Virus record (IMG/VR): IMGVR_UViG_3300033999_000220
Location: 1-47,963 of that record
Length of the DNA: 47,963 nucleotides
From: a virus
Reading direction: 5' to 3' (one strand)
Shown: positions 16,843-23,829 of the stretch, in pieces
How the letters are laid out: each line of letters opens with the position of its first letter
Position numbering within the stretch: the first letter of the stretch is position 1
Notes under the pieces: model-generated
Database searches by the model: none
What the model saw: only the letters and a program-made list of their open reading frames with translations
What the model was told of the DNA's origin: nothing
Made by a program: the position numbers and the translations under genes

Positions 16843-17048
16843 TTGCCGACCCGCCGGGGGATTGAACCCCGGTCCCCCCTCCCCTTTCGGGTATCATCCG
16901 ACCCTGCCAGCCACGCACGCCGGATGAATTCGGAGGCTAGCCATCCCACCCCGCTCCCAGTGTGACGTCCACTACTCTCACGTTGGCTAGACGTTACCCT
17001 CATGGTTGCCACACTGTTCGTTGCGGGTAGACTGGTTGGTTAGAAGGC
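16843..17048. other. GC-rich structured gap with a tRNA-like T-arm
   Basis: No gene is seen here apart from the end of the ssb remnant. On the minus strand CGGGG-TTCAATC-CCCCG (16855-16871 region) is a perfect T-arm, and GACCCGC-like sequence follows where an acceptor stem would be, but no matching 5' acceptor or anticodon arm lies within tRNA distance. A 7-bp inverted pair (TCATCCG / CGGATGA) spans 16893-16927. It may be a tRNA fragment or a folded transcript. Confidence 0.3.
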
Positions 17049-17113
17049 GTATAACGCAACTCGGGATCTCGGCCAAGGTGGCCCATTACTTCATGCATGT
17101 TCCTGTTCGGCAT
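17000..17113 (-). pseudogene. Truncated ssb remnant
   Basis: This frame begins exactly like ssb (NRNMHEVMGHLGRDPELRYT) within the second copy of the 115-bp repeat, then keeps weak likeness (PSNQPVY against TSNNPVC) and stops after 37 codons. The remainder of the OB-fold is missing, so it cannot make a working SSB. Its likeness beyond the exact repeat suggests a once longer duplicate or a diverged parent gene. Confidence 0.8.
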
Positions 17114-17163
17114 TGGTATCACTCCTCAAATCATAATATGCTTGCAAATCCTTATCTTCGCAT
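17049..17163. repeat. 115-bp direct repeat, copy 2
   Basis: Matches 15727-15841 at every base I compared. Recombination between the copies would delete 1322 bp, including the DUF7666-type gene, and leave one intact ssb. Confidence 0.92.
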
Positions 17164-17343
17164 CCCGTAATTATTTCTCCGGTTAGCTGGTACACAATAT
17201 CTAAATAATACCTAAATGCTTCGTCTCTATTCGCTCACTGGCATATTTGAGCTGTGAATTATACCCAGCTTCCCCTCTGCATAATTCAGTTTCTGTGTGT
17301 CATAAAAGCCTCTGACCATGTTTCTCAACATTTCCTTTTGCAT
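17091..17343 (-). pseudogene. Frameshifted small phage gene upstream of the ssb remnant
   Basis: The ATG at 17343 starts MQKEMLRNMVRGFYDTQKL, close to the start of a common small phage protein family (MLRxMVxGFYDxQKLR). That frame stops at 17227 after 38 codons. Another frame from 17234 continues with RDEAFRYYLDIVYQLTGEIITG and ends at 17091, overlapping the ssb remnant's start. The simplest reading is one gene broken by a frameshift. Confidence 0.55.
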
Positions 17344-17381
17344 CTTAATCCATCCCCTTTTTTTTAATTTATCGCAGTTAT

Positions 17382-17525
17382 TAGACCGCTTTGCCGTTAT
17401 GGGTTACTTTGGAAGTCTGGCACGCTTCACAAAGGTGGTTCTCTTTTCAAGCCTGGCACGCTTAACATTAGTGGTTACCTGCCTCCTCGTGGCACGCTTG
17501 CCCCCAACTGAACTCGTCTGTCGTA
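17382..17525. repeat. Four 36-bp tandem repeat units in a non-coding gap
   Basis: TGGCACGCTT occurs at 17418, 17454 and 17490, exactly 36 bases apart, and a diverged unit starts at 17382 with about two thirds of bases alike. The units abut, with no spacers, so this is not a CRISPR array. Translated on the plus strand they give 12-residue periods (SLARFTKVVLFS and similar), but I see no ribosome site that supports a gene. The repeats fill the gap after the helicase-loader gene. Confidence 0.65.
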
Positions 17526-17536
17526 GTTTTCATACA

Positions 17537-18124
17537 CTATTTACCCCCGGCTAGCTCTTTGTAGGCCATGCCTGCAGCCAGCCGTTTTGTTTCCGTGTCA
17601 ACAATTTCCACGAGAGCAGGTATAAATTCCAGGTATCCGCTCATGCGGTTGTTGATCTCATGATGCCCAGGAAAATATTTCGGGACATCTTTCCAGCCGA
17701 CGTTTCTGCCGAGCTTGTAAAGCTCTCTGAAATCTCTTTCCCGGAATGGGAGCTCGTCTTCGATCATCATGCATACCTTCTGCCAGCCCCCCATGCGCTC
17801 GATGCAGAAATGGATGACGGGATCGTCAAATTTCACGCTCTCATAAGCACCATGCTGTCTGGCTGCCTCGAGCACGCGATGCCATGCCTTGATGGCTCTG
17901 TCATCAACGCTGCCATCAATGCGTGATATGATATCTACCGGCTTGGGCATATAAGGGCTCTCAAGCAGATGGGCATGCAGCGCTCTCGTCACCTGCTCAA
18001 ACGTATATGGTTTGAGCAAATCAAAAAAAAGCTTCATGCCGTTTTCGGCCAACTTCGGATACCCAAGCGTTTCGGCCACGGCGCTCATTACGGCAACAAA
18101 TGCCCCGTAATCTTCCTGCCTCAT
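17537..18124 (-). CDS. Helicase loader-like replication protein (DUF6475 type)
   Basis: A 195-residue helical protein with EDYGAFVAVMSAVAETLGYP, then LKPYTFEQVTRALHAHL, then YMPKPVDIISRIDG, then MGGWQKVCMMIEDELPFRERDFRELYK. This pattern belongs to small phage proteins coded next to the replication initiator, in the place of lambda P, which hands the host DnaB helicase to the origin. It overlaps the initiator gene by 4 bases. The family pattern is clear, the loader role inferred from context. Confidence 0.72.
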   Translation of the reverse strand: MRQEDYGAFVAVMSAVAETLGYPKLAENGMKLFFDLLKPYTFEQVTRALHAHLLESPYMPKPVDIISRIDGSVDDRAIKAWHRVLEAARQHGAYESVKFDDPVIHFCIERMGGWQKVCMMIEDELPFRERDFRELYKLGRNVGWKDVPKYFPGHHEINNRMSGYLEFIPALVEIVDTETKRLAAGMAYKELAGGK

Positions 18125-19131
18125 GTCTCGCCACCTCCTGCGTTATCCCATGGCACTTTAACCTGCTCCCTCCAGCTTGGCCCGCACATGGCCTCCATGT
18201 ACTGGTCAAACGGCAACTTGCGTATATCGCGCTTATTCAGATCCGGAGGGCCTGGGATGTACGGCGTATATTCGTCTTCCCAGCGGCCTTTATTGAGCCA
18301 TGTAGCCGGGTAGGGGATAAATTTGCCGCCCTGCTCCTGCCATTGAAGCGAGGCTACGGCTCGCCTCAGGCCGTCCATGATTTTGCCGAAAAGGTCTTCG
18401 TCAGGCTTTAGCTTTTCCCATGCGCGCATTGCATCCAGCTTGGCGCACTTACGCGGATATTCCTGCCAGAACTGAGTAAAGCGCTCCAGTTGGATGCCAG
18501 ACAGAATCTTGTTTTTTGCCTTACTAGTCCGTCTTTCCTTTGAGGGCGGGCGCTCATCGTCAGATGAGCCGGTGCTTGCACCGGATTGCGGTAATCCGTT
18601 TTCAGGGATCAGGAATCCGGAATCAGGAATCAGTAAGGGGGAATCAGCAGGGCTAGTTCCATGCTCATCTGGTGCTTGCATGGTGCTTGCATGGTGCTTG
18701 CATGGTGCTGTATCGTCATTATTCTCGGCCTGTTCTGTGGTTTCATCATTGCAGTCTATGTCTTGCCCCATGCTTTCACATGAGTTTTCGCTGCATTGAC
18801 TGTCCGTTTCAGGTGCAGGTATCTCGCTTGCAGCTTCACGGACATGCGGATTCTGGTGTTTTTTGAAATTGACGACCTGGATGTATTTTTTACCATCAAC
18901 TTGATATCTGATGATAAAGCCGTATTTAGCTAGTTGGTCTAGGAGGTTATCAATGTCGTACTGTTCGTATGGGAATACGAACGCCCCGATCCTTTTTGGC
19001 CTGTCCTCAAGTCTTCCCTCACGGTCGGCAAGACACCAAAGACCAATGAAAAGCAGCCGGGCAGCTAAATCACACTCTGCCAAATATTCATTCATAAAAA
19101 ATCCAGGTTTGATATTCCTGGCTCTTGGCAT
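18121..19131 (-). CDS. Replication initiator / replisome organiser (lambda O-like role)
   Basis: A 336-residue protein with the usual N-terminal winged helix of phage replisome organisers: RNIKPGFFMNEYLAECDLAARLLFIGLWCLADREGRLEDRPKRI, then YDIDNLLDQLAKYGFIIRY. A loose, charged linker follows, and a C-terminal FTQFWQEYPRKCAKLDAMRAWEKL motif typical of partner-binding domains. Direct repeats in the linker DNA (18571-18709) look like iterons, so the gene probably carries its own origin as lambda O does. It is coupled to the loader-like gene downstream. Confidence 0.87.
   Translation of the reverse strand: MPRARNIKPGFFMNEYLAECDLAARLLFIGLWCLADREGRLEDRPKRIGAFVFPYEQYDIDNLLDQLAKYGFIIRYQVDGKKYIQVVNFKKHQNPHVREAASEIPAPETDSQCSENSCESMGQDIDCNDETTEQAENNDDTAPCKHHASTMQAPDEHGTSPADSPLLIPDSGFLIPENGLPQSGASTGSSDDERPPSKERRTSKAKNKILSGIQLERFTQFWQEYPRKCAKLDAMRAWEKLKPDEDLFGKIMDGLRRAVASLQWQEQGGKFIPYPATWLNKGRWEDEYTPYIPGPPDLNKRDIRKLPFDQYMEAMCGPSWREQVKVPWDNAGGGET
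18571..18709. repeat. Iteron-like repeats, probable replication origin
   Basis: TGGTGCTTGCA occurs three times head to tail at 18670-18702 with a partial fourth copy to 18709, and its core GGTGCTTGCA again at 18571-18580 within a longer palindrome. The 11-bp period breaks the codon frame, so coding constraint does not explain it. Repeats inside the initiator gene match lambda's origin layout. Confidence 0.68.
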
Positions 19132-19143
19132 GGTTTACCGCCT

Positions 19144-19335
19144 TCATTCTCTCAGCACTGAGGGGATAACCCCATAAGAGGCAAGCTCGTCAAACAGCCA
19201 AGTAACGGCAATTGATGCGTTCTTGGCACATTTGGAAAGTCTGTATTGGTCGTTTAGCTGTGTCTCTGCGTGAAAGAGCTTGCCGTCATCCCAAATTGTC
19301 ACTTGTCCTGTCCATATATGCTGATGCTTGGCCAT
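19144..19335 (-). CDS. Small hypothetical protein
   Basis: A 63-residue protein (TGQVTIWDDGKLFHAETQLNDQYRLSKCAKNASIAVTWLFDEL) with a good GAGGGG ribosome site, sitting between RecT and the initiator with gaps of only a few bases. I do not recognise it. Its steady place in the operon suggests it is real. Confidence 0.6.
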   Translation of the reverse strand: MAKHQHIWTGQVTIWDDGKLFHAETQLNDQYRLSKCAKNASIAVTWLFDELASYGVIPSVLRE

Positions 19336-19337
19336 GT

Positions 19338-20177
19338 CTACCCCTCCTGTCCCTGCGCTTCCGGAGACTGTTCGCTTTCGGACTCTTCATCAGCTGCAGG
19401 GTATTCAGGTATGACATCTATGACGTCCTTTTCGTCCTTGATCTCCTCAAGCCCTTCGGAGACAACTGACTCGTCACGAGATATGGCATATGACATTTCA
19501 GGGGAAAGTGGCATGTACTTGGCGAGCTGCCTTATGACCGTCTTCTTGCCCATGGCTACCGGGTTAGTCTGCCACGGGCTGTCTTTCTTGAAGTAGGATG
19601 GGGAATACTTTCTTCCGTATGCCTGCACCTGCTCGTTGGTCATGACATGGAATACGTAGCCGCCGTTTGTGAACTTCACGACGGCATAATAGTGCGTGAC
19701 TTTGCCGGGATCGGCCAAACCGGAGGGCTTGTGTACGAGCTTCTGTTCTAGACCATAGGAGTAATCAAACTCGTCTGTCTCGTACACTTCTGTGGCAAAT
19801 ATGGTGGCGATCCTGTCTGACCTAAAGGCCAAATCTATAAGGCCTTTATAGCCAAGGATGAATACGGCCTTTCTGCCGTATGGCACTATGTAAAATTGTC
19901 CCAGCTGTGGGCTTGGATCAAGGCCTAATGCGGTGCCTGTCATGAGCGCACCGAGCAGGGAGTATCCGTCGCACGATGTAAGTGTCGGGTTTTCTCTGAT
20001 GAGCGTCATCGCTATGCGTGCGTATCTCTCGGCGTTGCGCTTAAGATGCATGGGGAGGGCTTTTGCCATCTCGCCCTTCATTCGGGCTATTAGGCTGATT
20101 GTATGATCTACTCTGTCCTTTGGCCTTTGGGTTATTTTGTTCTTAATTTCCGCATTGTCTCCGTTTGCAATTGCCAT
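19338..20177 (-). CDS. recT: RecT single-strand annealing protein
   Basis: A 279-residue annealing protein that pairs complementary single strands made by the exonuclease encoded upstream. RecT hallmarks are MHLKRNAERYARIAMTLIRENPTL, SLLGALMTGTALGLDPSPQLGQFYIVPYG, KAVFILGYKGLIDLAFRS, and KTVIRQLAKYMPLS near the end. The last 60 residues are acidic and variable as usual. The exonuclease-RecT pair is a classic phage recombination module and helps turn monomer circles into packageable concatemers. Confidence 0.96.
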   Translation of the reverse strand: MAIANGDNAEIKNKITQRPKDRVDHTISLIARMKGEMAKALPMHLKRNAERYARIAMTLIRENPTLTSCDGYSLLGALMTGTALGLDPSPQLGQFYIVPYGRKAVFILGYKGLIDLAFRSDRIATIFATEVYETDEFDYSYGLEQKLVHKPSGLADPGKVTHYYAVVKFTNGGYVFHVMTNEQVQAYGRKYSPSYFKKDSPWQTNPVAMGKKTVIRQLAKYMPLSPEMSYAISRDESVVSEGLEEIKDEKDVIDVIPEYPAADEESESEQSPEAQGQEG

Positions 20178-20193
20178 CTTTTACTCCTCCTTT

Positions 20194-21126
20194 TCAATTT
20201 TCTTGTTTCTTGACAGTAAATCTTCTGTAAGCCGAAGGCTTTGAGAACTGCTCATAAAGGTCAGGATGCGAAGATTTGAAGGCTTTTGTGTCAAGTCTAT
20301 TGGTTACAACGTTGCTCCACACGATGCAGTACTGCGAGGTTTCACCCCGCTCGGCATCGCCTAGCACAGCCTGAAGCTGCTGCTTGTACGAATCCCTCAG
20401 CTGTTCAAGCTCCTTGATCTGCTCGTCAAGCCTGAGGTAATCCGAAATGACAGAATTGACATCATCGGGAAGCTGTACGGACGGTTTCTTTGCTTCGGGG
20501 TAGAGCTTCTTGAGCAACTCATCGGATACGTCTGACCCGTCCCATTCCGGGGGAATGTTCTTTTCCACGTGGTTGACCCAGAAGTCAACCTCACGGTCAA
20601 CCATGGCTGCTATAAATTCGTCATCCCTAGGGATATACTTCCATTTGAAATCTTTCAGGCCGATCAGGACGGCAATATAGATTCCGTCCCAGCCCATGAC
20701 CCTGCAGTAGTGCTGGCACTGGCAGAAGTATATATCGGGGACAAGATCTCCCTTCCAGTCGTCGGCGTTGTATTCTGCCGTGGTCTTGCACTCAAGCCCG
20801 GCGTTTTCGCCAACGATTTCCCTGTCGATGTTGGCTATCAGGAAGGGATATTCCCCGTCCTGGAAGATGAAGTTGCGCCTGCGGATCTTCTTGCCGGACC
20901 TGCGAACAAACTCCTGGGCGACGATATCCTCAAGGACCGTCCCCCAGTAAGCCCTTTCGCCGGCAGATGGTGGTTCGATTTGGCCGGTCTTTTCCAAAAA
21001 AAGAGCCATGCGGCTCTTCCACCTGTTGAGCCCTAGTACAACAGAGGCGTCCGAACCGCCCAGCCCTTTTTTGCGTTCCTCAATCCATTCTTCGTAAGAG
21101 ATCCCTTTTTTGCTAATGACCGACAT
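20194..21126 (-). CDS. YqaJ/lambda-exonuclease family recombinase
   Basis: A 310-residue 5'-3' exonuclease partner of RecT. The family start EWIEERKKGLGGSDASVVLGLNRWKSRMALFLEKTG is complete, followed by YWGTVLEDIVAQEFVRRSGKKI. Active-site residues are visible: Asp in LIANIDREI and Glu-x-Lys in AGLECKTTAEYN, then a QCQHYCRVMGWDGIYIAVL segment. The C-terminal part carries a coiled segment about SDYLRLDEQIKELEQLRDSYKQQL. It overlaps the next small gene by 14 bases. Confidence 0.95.
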   Translation of the reverse strand: MSVISKKGISYEEWIEERKKGLGGSDASVVLGLNRWKSRMALFLEKTGQIEPPSAGERAYWGTVLEDIVAQEFVRRSGKKIRRRNFIFQDGEYPFLIANIDREIVGENAGLECKTTAEYNADDWKGDLVPDIYFCQCQHYCRVMGWDGIYIAVLIGLKDFKWKYIPRDDEFIAAMVDREVDFWVNHVEKNIPPEWDGSDVSDELLKKLYPEAKKPSVQLPDDVNSVISDYLRLDEQIKELEQLRDSYKQQLQAVLGDAERGETSQYCIVWSNVVTNRLDTKAFKSSHPDLYEQFSKPSAYRRFTVKKQEN

Positions 21127-21337
21127 TCTCCATCTCCTTTTTTAACATCTCTTCCAGGCGTGCGAGTTTGCATACTTCCTCTTTGAGCCTTTTTCTGGCT
21201 TTGCGGCTTCCATATTTATGCGCCGCTTCCATGGCATATTCGACCCACACGCGCTGGAGCTCTATCTTGTCTTGTAGCTCCCGAACGCGCTGTTCACAGG
21301 TAAGAAAAACAATGTGGAAGACATCAGTCTCCTGCAT
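21113..21337 (-). CDS. Small hypothetical helical protein
   Basis: A 74-residue protein made mostly of charged helices (VFLTCEQRVRELQDKIELQ, then KEEVCKLARLEEMLKKEM), likely coiled coil. It overlaps the exonuclease gene and the next gene upstream by 14 bases each, so it is translated within the early operon. No function is known to me. Confidence 0.6.
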   Translation of the reverse strand: MQETDVFHIVFLTCEQRVRELQDKIELQRVWVEYAMEAAHKYGSRKARKRLKEEVCKLARLEEMLKKEMENVGH

Positions 21338-21548
21338 ATCTGCAGAGAGTCTGCATATCTTCCACGGTAATTGAGCTGACTAGCTCGGGATCCAGGAGCG
21401 CCCTTTCGTCCGCACTGCACAGAACGTTTCTGAGCGCCCTGGCCTCGCCACGTGTAATTCGTCCTCTTTTTCTGCGATACGGCCCGACAACTGCTCCGGA
21501 CATAGTTAAAAGCCCAAAAAATTTTTCATCCAATTTTCTCTTCAACAT
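21324..21548 (-). CDS. Small hypothetical protein
   Basis: A 74-residue protein with a basic middle (VVGPYRRKRGRITRGEARALRN) and an acidic end (LVSSITVEDMQTLCRYAGD). Overlaps on both sides with genes of the same operon favour a real gene. Not recognised; the basic patch may bind nucleic acid. Confidence 0.55.
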   Translation of the reverse strand: MLKRKLDEKFFGLLTMSGAVVGPYRRKRGRITRGEARALRNVLCSADERALLDPELVSSITVEDMQTLCRYAGD

Positions 21549-21744
21549 AAATTCCAGCCTCCTCTTCTATTTTTTTGACCAAGTTTTTTATGTCCTCCAC
21601 ACGCCATACAACTATGTTTTGAGACAGCCGTATGCCCTTTGGGAAACGGCCGCTCCGAACCCCGTTGTACCAGGTGGTCTTGGACACTGGGATGATCCGC
21701 AATACATCGTTCAAGCGCAAAAACCCGAACTCAGGAATGTCCAT
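21526..21744 (-). CDS. AlpA-like regulator or excisionase
   Basis: A 72-residue MerR/AlpA-type DNA-binding protein. The core FLRLNDVLRIIPVSKTTWYNGVRSGRFPKGIRLSQNIVVWRVEDIKNLVKKI is close to textbook for AlpA: the recognition helix with 'VSKTTWYNGV', then 'GRFPKGIRL' and 'VWRVEDI'. AlpA proteins switch on integrase or act as excisionases. Its place early in the lytic operon fits excision or early control. Confidence 0.87.
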   Translation of the reverse strand: MDIPEFGFLRLNDVLRIIPVSKTTWYNGVRSGRFPKGIRLSQNIVVWRVEDIKNLVKKIEEEAGIYVEEKIG

Positions 21745-21916
21745 CGCAAATCACTTCCTCCAAAAGCTGAGCCATAACACATGCACATTGCTTCACCTGG
21801 CTGATAAATTCTTTTGTTTCTTCTTTGTCCGGAACGTTATCAATGAGATCGGCGGCATACGTGAGCACTTCTTCAGACTCGTCTGACATACACCAGACCT
21901 TTTTGAGTTGCTCCAC
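21731..21916 (-). CDS. Small hypothetical early protein
   Basis: A 61-residue acidic protein (DESEEVLTYAADLIDNVPDKEETKEFISQVKQCACVMAQLLEEVI), mostly helical. It follows the Cro-like gene and overlaps the AlpA-like gene by 14 bases. No family recognised. Confidence 0.55.
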   Translation of the reverse strand: MEQLKKVWCMSDESEEVLTYAADLIDNVPDKEETKEFISQVKQCACVMAQLLEEVICDGHS

Positions 21917-21933
21917 AAAGGCTTGAAGAACAG

Positions 21934-22179
21934 CTATTGTTGGTCTCCCCCCGTCTTGGGGGGAAGTGTAGGGTTTGAGTATATTAAGGAAAAAAGCGAT
22001 CCGCTTTGAAGCCCAAGAGTTGCTTCAAGCGCGGCTATATTCTTTGCATCTGTAGGTGGATATTTCTCTTTTTCCCAAGCATATATTGCTGACCGTGATA
22101 CACATATCTTTTCTGCAAGTTGCCCTTGCGTAAGATGCTTGCGCTTGCGTGCTGAACGGATAATTTCACCATAACCCAT
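21934..22179 (-). CDS. Cro-like helix-turn-helix repressor
   Basis: An 81-residue protein whose first 60 residues are an XRE-type HTH (IIRSARKRKHLTQGQLAEKICVSRSAIYAWEKEKYPPTDAKNIAALEATLGL). It is the first gene transcribed leftward from the consensus early promoter and lies divergent to the CI-like gene, the usual Cro position. Its recognition helix (VSRSAIYAWEK) is nearly the same as that of the CI-like protein (VSRSAIYDWEK), so both probably bind the same operators. Confidence 0.88.
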   Translation of the reverse strand: MGYGEIIRSARKRKHLTQGQLAEKICVSRSAIYAWEKEKYPPTDAKNIAALEATLGLQSGSLFSLIYSNPTLPPKTGGDQQ

Positions 22180-22200
22180 TTTTATCCCTCCTTAAGAATG

Positions 22201-22214
22201 CTTACTACACTAAG
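22201..22214. promoter_or_regulatory. Candidate operator beside the leftward early promoter
   Basis: CTTACTACACTAAG is an imperfect palindrome next to the -10 of the leftward promoter. It shares ACTA/TAGT half-site elements with the palindrome at 22301-22312, as expected if one repressor binds both. Confidence 0.5.
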
Positions 22215-22215
22215 A

Positions 22216-22244
22216 ACTATATATCTATATTTGATATATGTCAA
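22216..22244 (-). promoter_or_regulatory. Leftward early (lytic) promoter
   Basis: On the minus strand TTGACA at 22244-22239 is followed by exactly 17 bases and TATAGT at 22221-22216. It is one of the best promoter matches in the window and drives the Cro-like gene and the whole early operon. Confidence 0.88.
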
Positions 22245-22278
22245 GTAACATAAGCATCTCATGCATATCTGACTATTA

Positions 22279-22312
22279 TTGACTTTTTGCTGATTTGGTG
22301 TAGTCTGGACTA
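22279..22312 (+). promoter_or_regulatory. Repressor promoter with overlapping operator
   Basis: TTGACT at 22279-22284, a 16-base spacer, and TAGTCT at 22301-22306 make a moderate rightward promoter. The -10 is part of TAGTC-TG-GACTA (22301-22312), a perfect palindrome that is probably an operator, so the CI-like protein likely controls its own making. Confidence 0.62.
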
Positions 22313-22338
22313 AACATTCTCAAATGAGGGCGATAATT

Positions 22339-23037
22339 ATGCTGACCGGAGACGAAATACGCAAGGCAAGGAAAGCTAAAAAACTTACGCAATCTGAACT
22401 TGCTGCTATGATAGGAGTATCACGATCAGCTATTTACGATTGGGAAAAAGGCAAATATTACCCAACCGGCGAACGTGCTATTAAACTGGCAAAAGCCTTA
22501 GGGCTTCCAATTTCAAAATTTTTGCCAGATTATTTTCAAAATGGGGGGGATGCTGATCAGAAAAAATCTGGCGAAGTTTCTTCCACCAACCACAACATTA
22601 TTTTGGTTCCATTGCTCTCGGACATAATAAAAGCTTGTTGTGGCATGGGCAATGGATATGAGTTTCCTGATGATATAATTGAGGAGAGATTGGCAGTGGA
22701 CGTGGATTCTTTAGGGCCGGTTAATACAAAGGGCATGTTTGCTTGTAAAGTAGAAGGGGACTCAATGGCTGCAGCTAGGATTTATGATGGGGATATTATT
22801 ATTGTCGCACCAGAAGAAGAACCAAGAGATGGGGATGTTGTTTTGATATGCTATGGAGCACACCAAAGATGGATGATTAGATGGTTTTATTCTCAAAGAG
22901 ATGGTTCTATTATCCTGAAGGCAGCAAACCCAGAATATCCGGAAGTAAGAGTTACGCCTGAAGATGTAGATTACGGATGGTATAAATATTTGGGGAAAGT
23001 AATAGCATATCAAGGATCACCCAAAAAGGGCATTTAA
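22339..23037 (+). CDS. CI-like repressor, HTH plus S24 peptidase-like domain
   Basis: A 232-residue lysogeny repressor. Residues 3-60 are an XRE HTH and about 88-225 an S24/LexA-like domain. The serine is present (VEGDSM, Ser142), but the catalytic Lys expected in the 'VKR' position is Arg181 (WMIRWFY), and the usual Ala-Gly cleavage site reads Ala-Cys (VPLLSDIIKAC). So RecA-driven self-cleavage may be lost and induction may need another signal. I start at the ATG at 22339, after GAGGG; the ATG at 22324 lacks a ribosome site. Confidence 0.9.
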   Translation: MLTGDEIRKARKAKKLTQSELAAMIGVSRSAIYDWEKGKYYPTGERAIKLAKALGLPISKFLPDYFQNGGDADQKKSGEVSSTNHNIILVPLLSDIIKACCGMGNGYEFPDDIIEERLAVDVDSLGPVNTKGMFACKVEGDSMAAARIYDGDIIIVAPEEEPRDGDVVLICYGAHQRWMIRWFYSQRDGSIILKAANPEYPEVRVTPEDVDYGWYKYLGKVIAYQGSPKKGI

Positions 23038-23086
23038 GAGGCGATATGTTTTTAAAACAGTTCATATAAATCGGGAGGGGGAATAA

Positions 23087-23803
23087 ATGGCTGTGGAAAA
23101 TGAAAATAAGCAAGATAAAGATCTCTCTAAAAAAGCCAAACGTTTTGGATGTCTTGCCACTTTAATAATATCAATTGCTTTTGGATTTATGCTTTTTGGT
23201 GGCAGCTCAAAAGAAATAACCAAACAGACATCGAATAGCCAACCGATAATCGAAAGAACTGATGAAGAATATGACGCTGGCTCCATTGTTAAAGATGAAG
23301 AATATGAGATTCCAAACATAATTAAATCTATTCCCGAAGATGAAAGAAAAGAAATATATTTTGCCTTAATATCAGCAATGGATAAAGCAGCCGAAGAAGC
23401 AAAAGCGGAAGTGGTACCAAAAGCTGGAGATGAAATAACATTAAAAGAAGAAATGCGAATAATACCAACTTCTGTTATCTTTAAAAGACCAGAATATCTA
23501 GAACAATATCCATCAATACAGCAGGCAAAGACATTAAAACCGGGCATGAAAATAAAAATTTTACAAGTTGTCATGGACCAAAATGATGAATACTGGTTTT
23601 ATGTTCAATGGGGATCTGACAAGGGATGGGTAAGAGAAGCTTTTCTTCAAATGCAATTCAATCAATTAGATACGGCAAGAAAAGAAAGTGACATATCCGA
23701 TGAAATCCAGGAAGAATTAAAAAAATCAATTCTAAAAGAGTACCACATAACAGAAGAGCAGCTCGACCAAATTTTTTATGAAGGGATAAACAAAAAATGG
23801 TAA
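23087..23803 (+). CDS. Membrane-anchored SH3-like protein, probable conversion gene
   Basis: A 238-residue protein with a membrane segment at about residues 22-38 (FGCLATLIISIAFGFMLF) after a basic, cytoplasmic leader. The outer part has an SH3b-like stretch (LKPGMKIKILQVVMDQNDEYWFYVQWGSDKGWVREAFLQ) and ends in a helix (EEQLDQIFYEGINKKW). SH3b domains often bind the cell wall. Placed just after the repressor, it is likely expressed in the lysogen. AT-rich codons set it apart from the phage genes. The function is unknown. Confidence 0.65.
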   Translation: MAVENENKQDKDLSKKAKRFGCLATLIISIAFGFMLFGGSSKEITKQTSNSQPIIERTDEEYDAGSIVKDEEYEIPNIIKSIPEDERKEIYFALISAMDKAAEEAKAEVVPKAGDEITLKEEMRIIPTSVIFKRPEYLEQYPSIQQAKTLKPGMKIKILQVVMDQNDEYWFYVQWGSDKGWVREAFLQMQFNQLDTARKESDISDEIQEELKKSILKEYHITEEQLDQIFYEGINKKW

Positions 23804-23829
23804 TGTAATACAAAGTGAGGTGAGCAGCT

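Noticed and set aside
16849-17028. A whole tRNA gene around the T-arm
   Set aside because: The only sequence able to pair with the acceptor strand lies about 180 bases away, and no anticodon arm is seen.
17382-17525. 36-bp repeats considered as a CRISPR array
   Set aside because: The units abut and differ along their length, with no separate spacers, so they are tandem repeats and not a guide source for the type IV-B complex.
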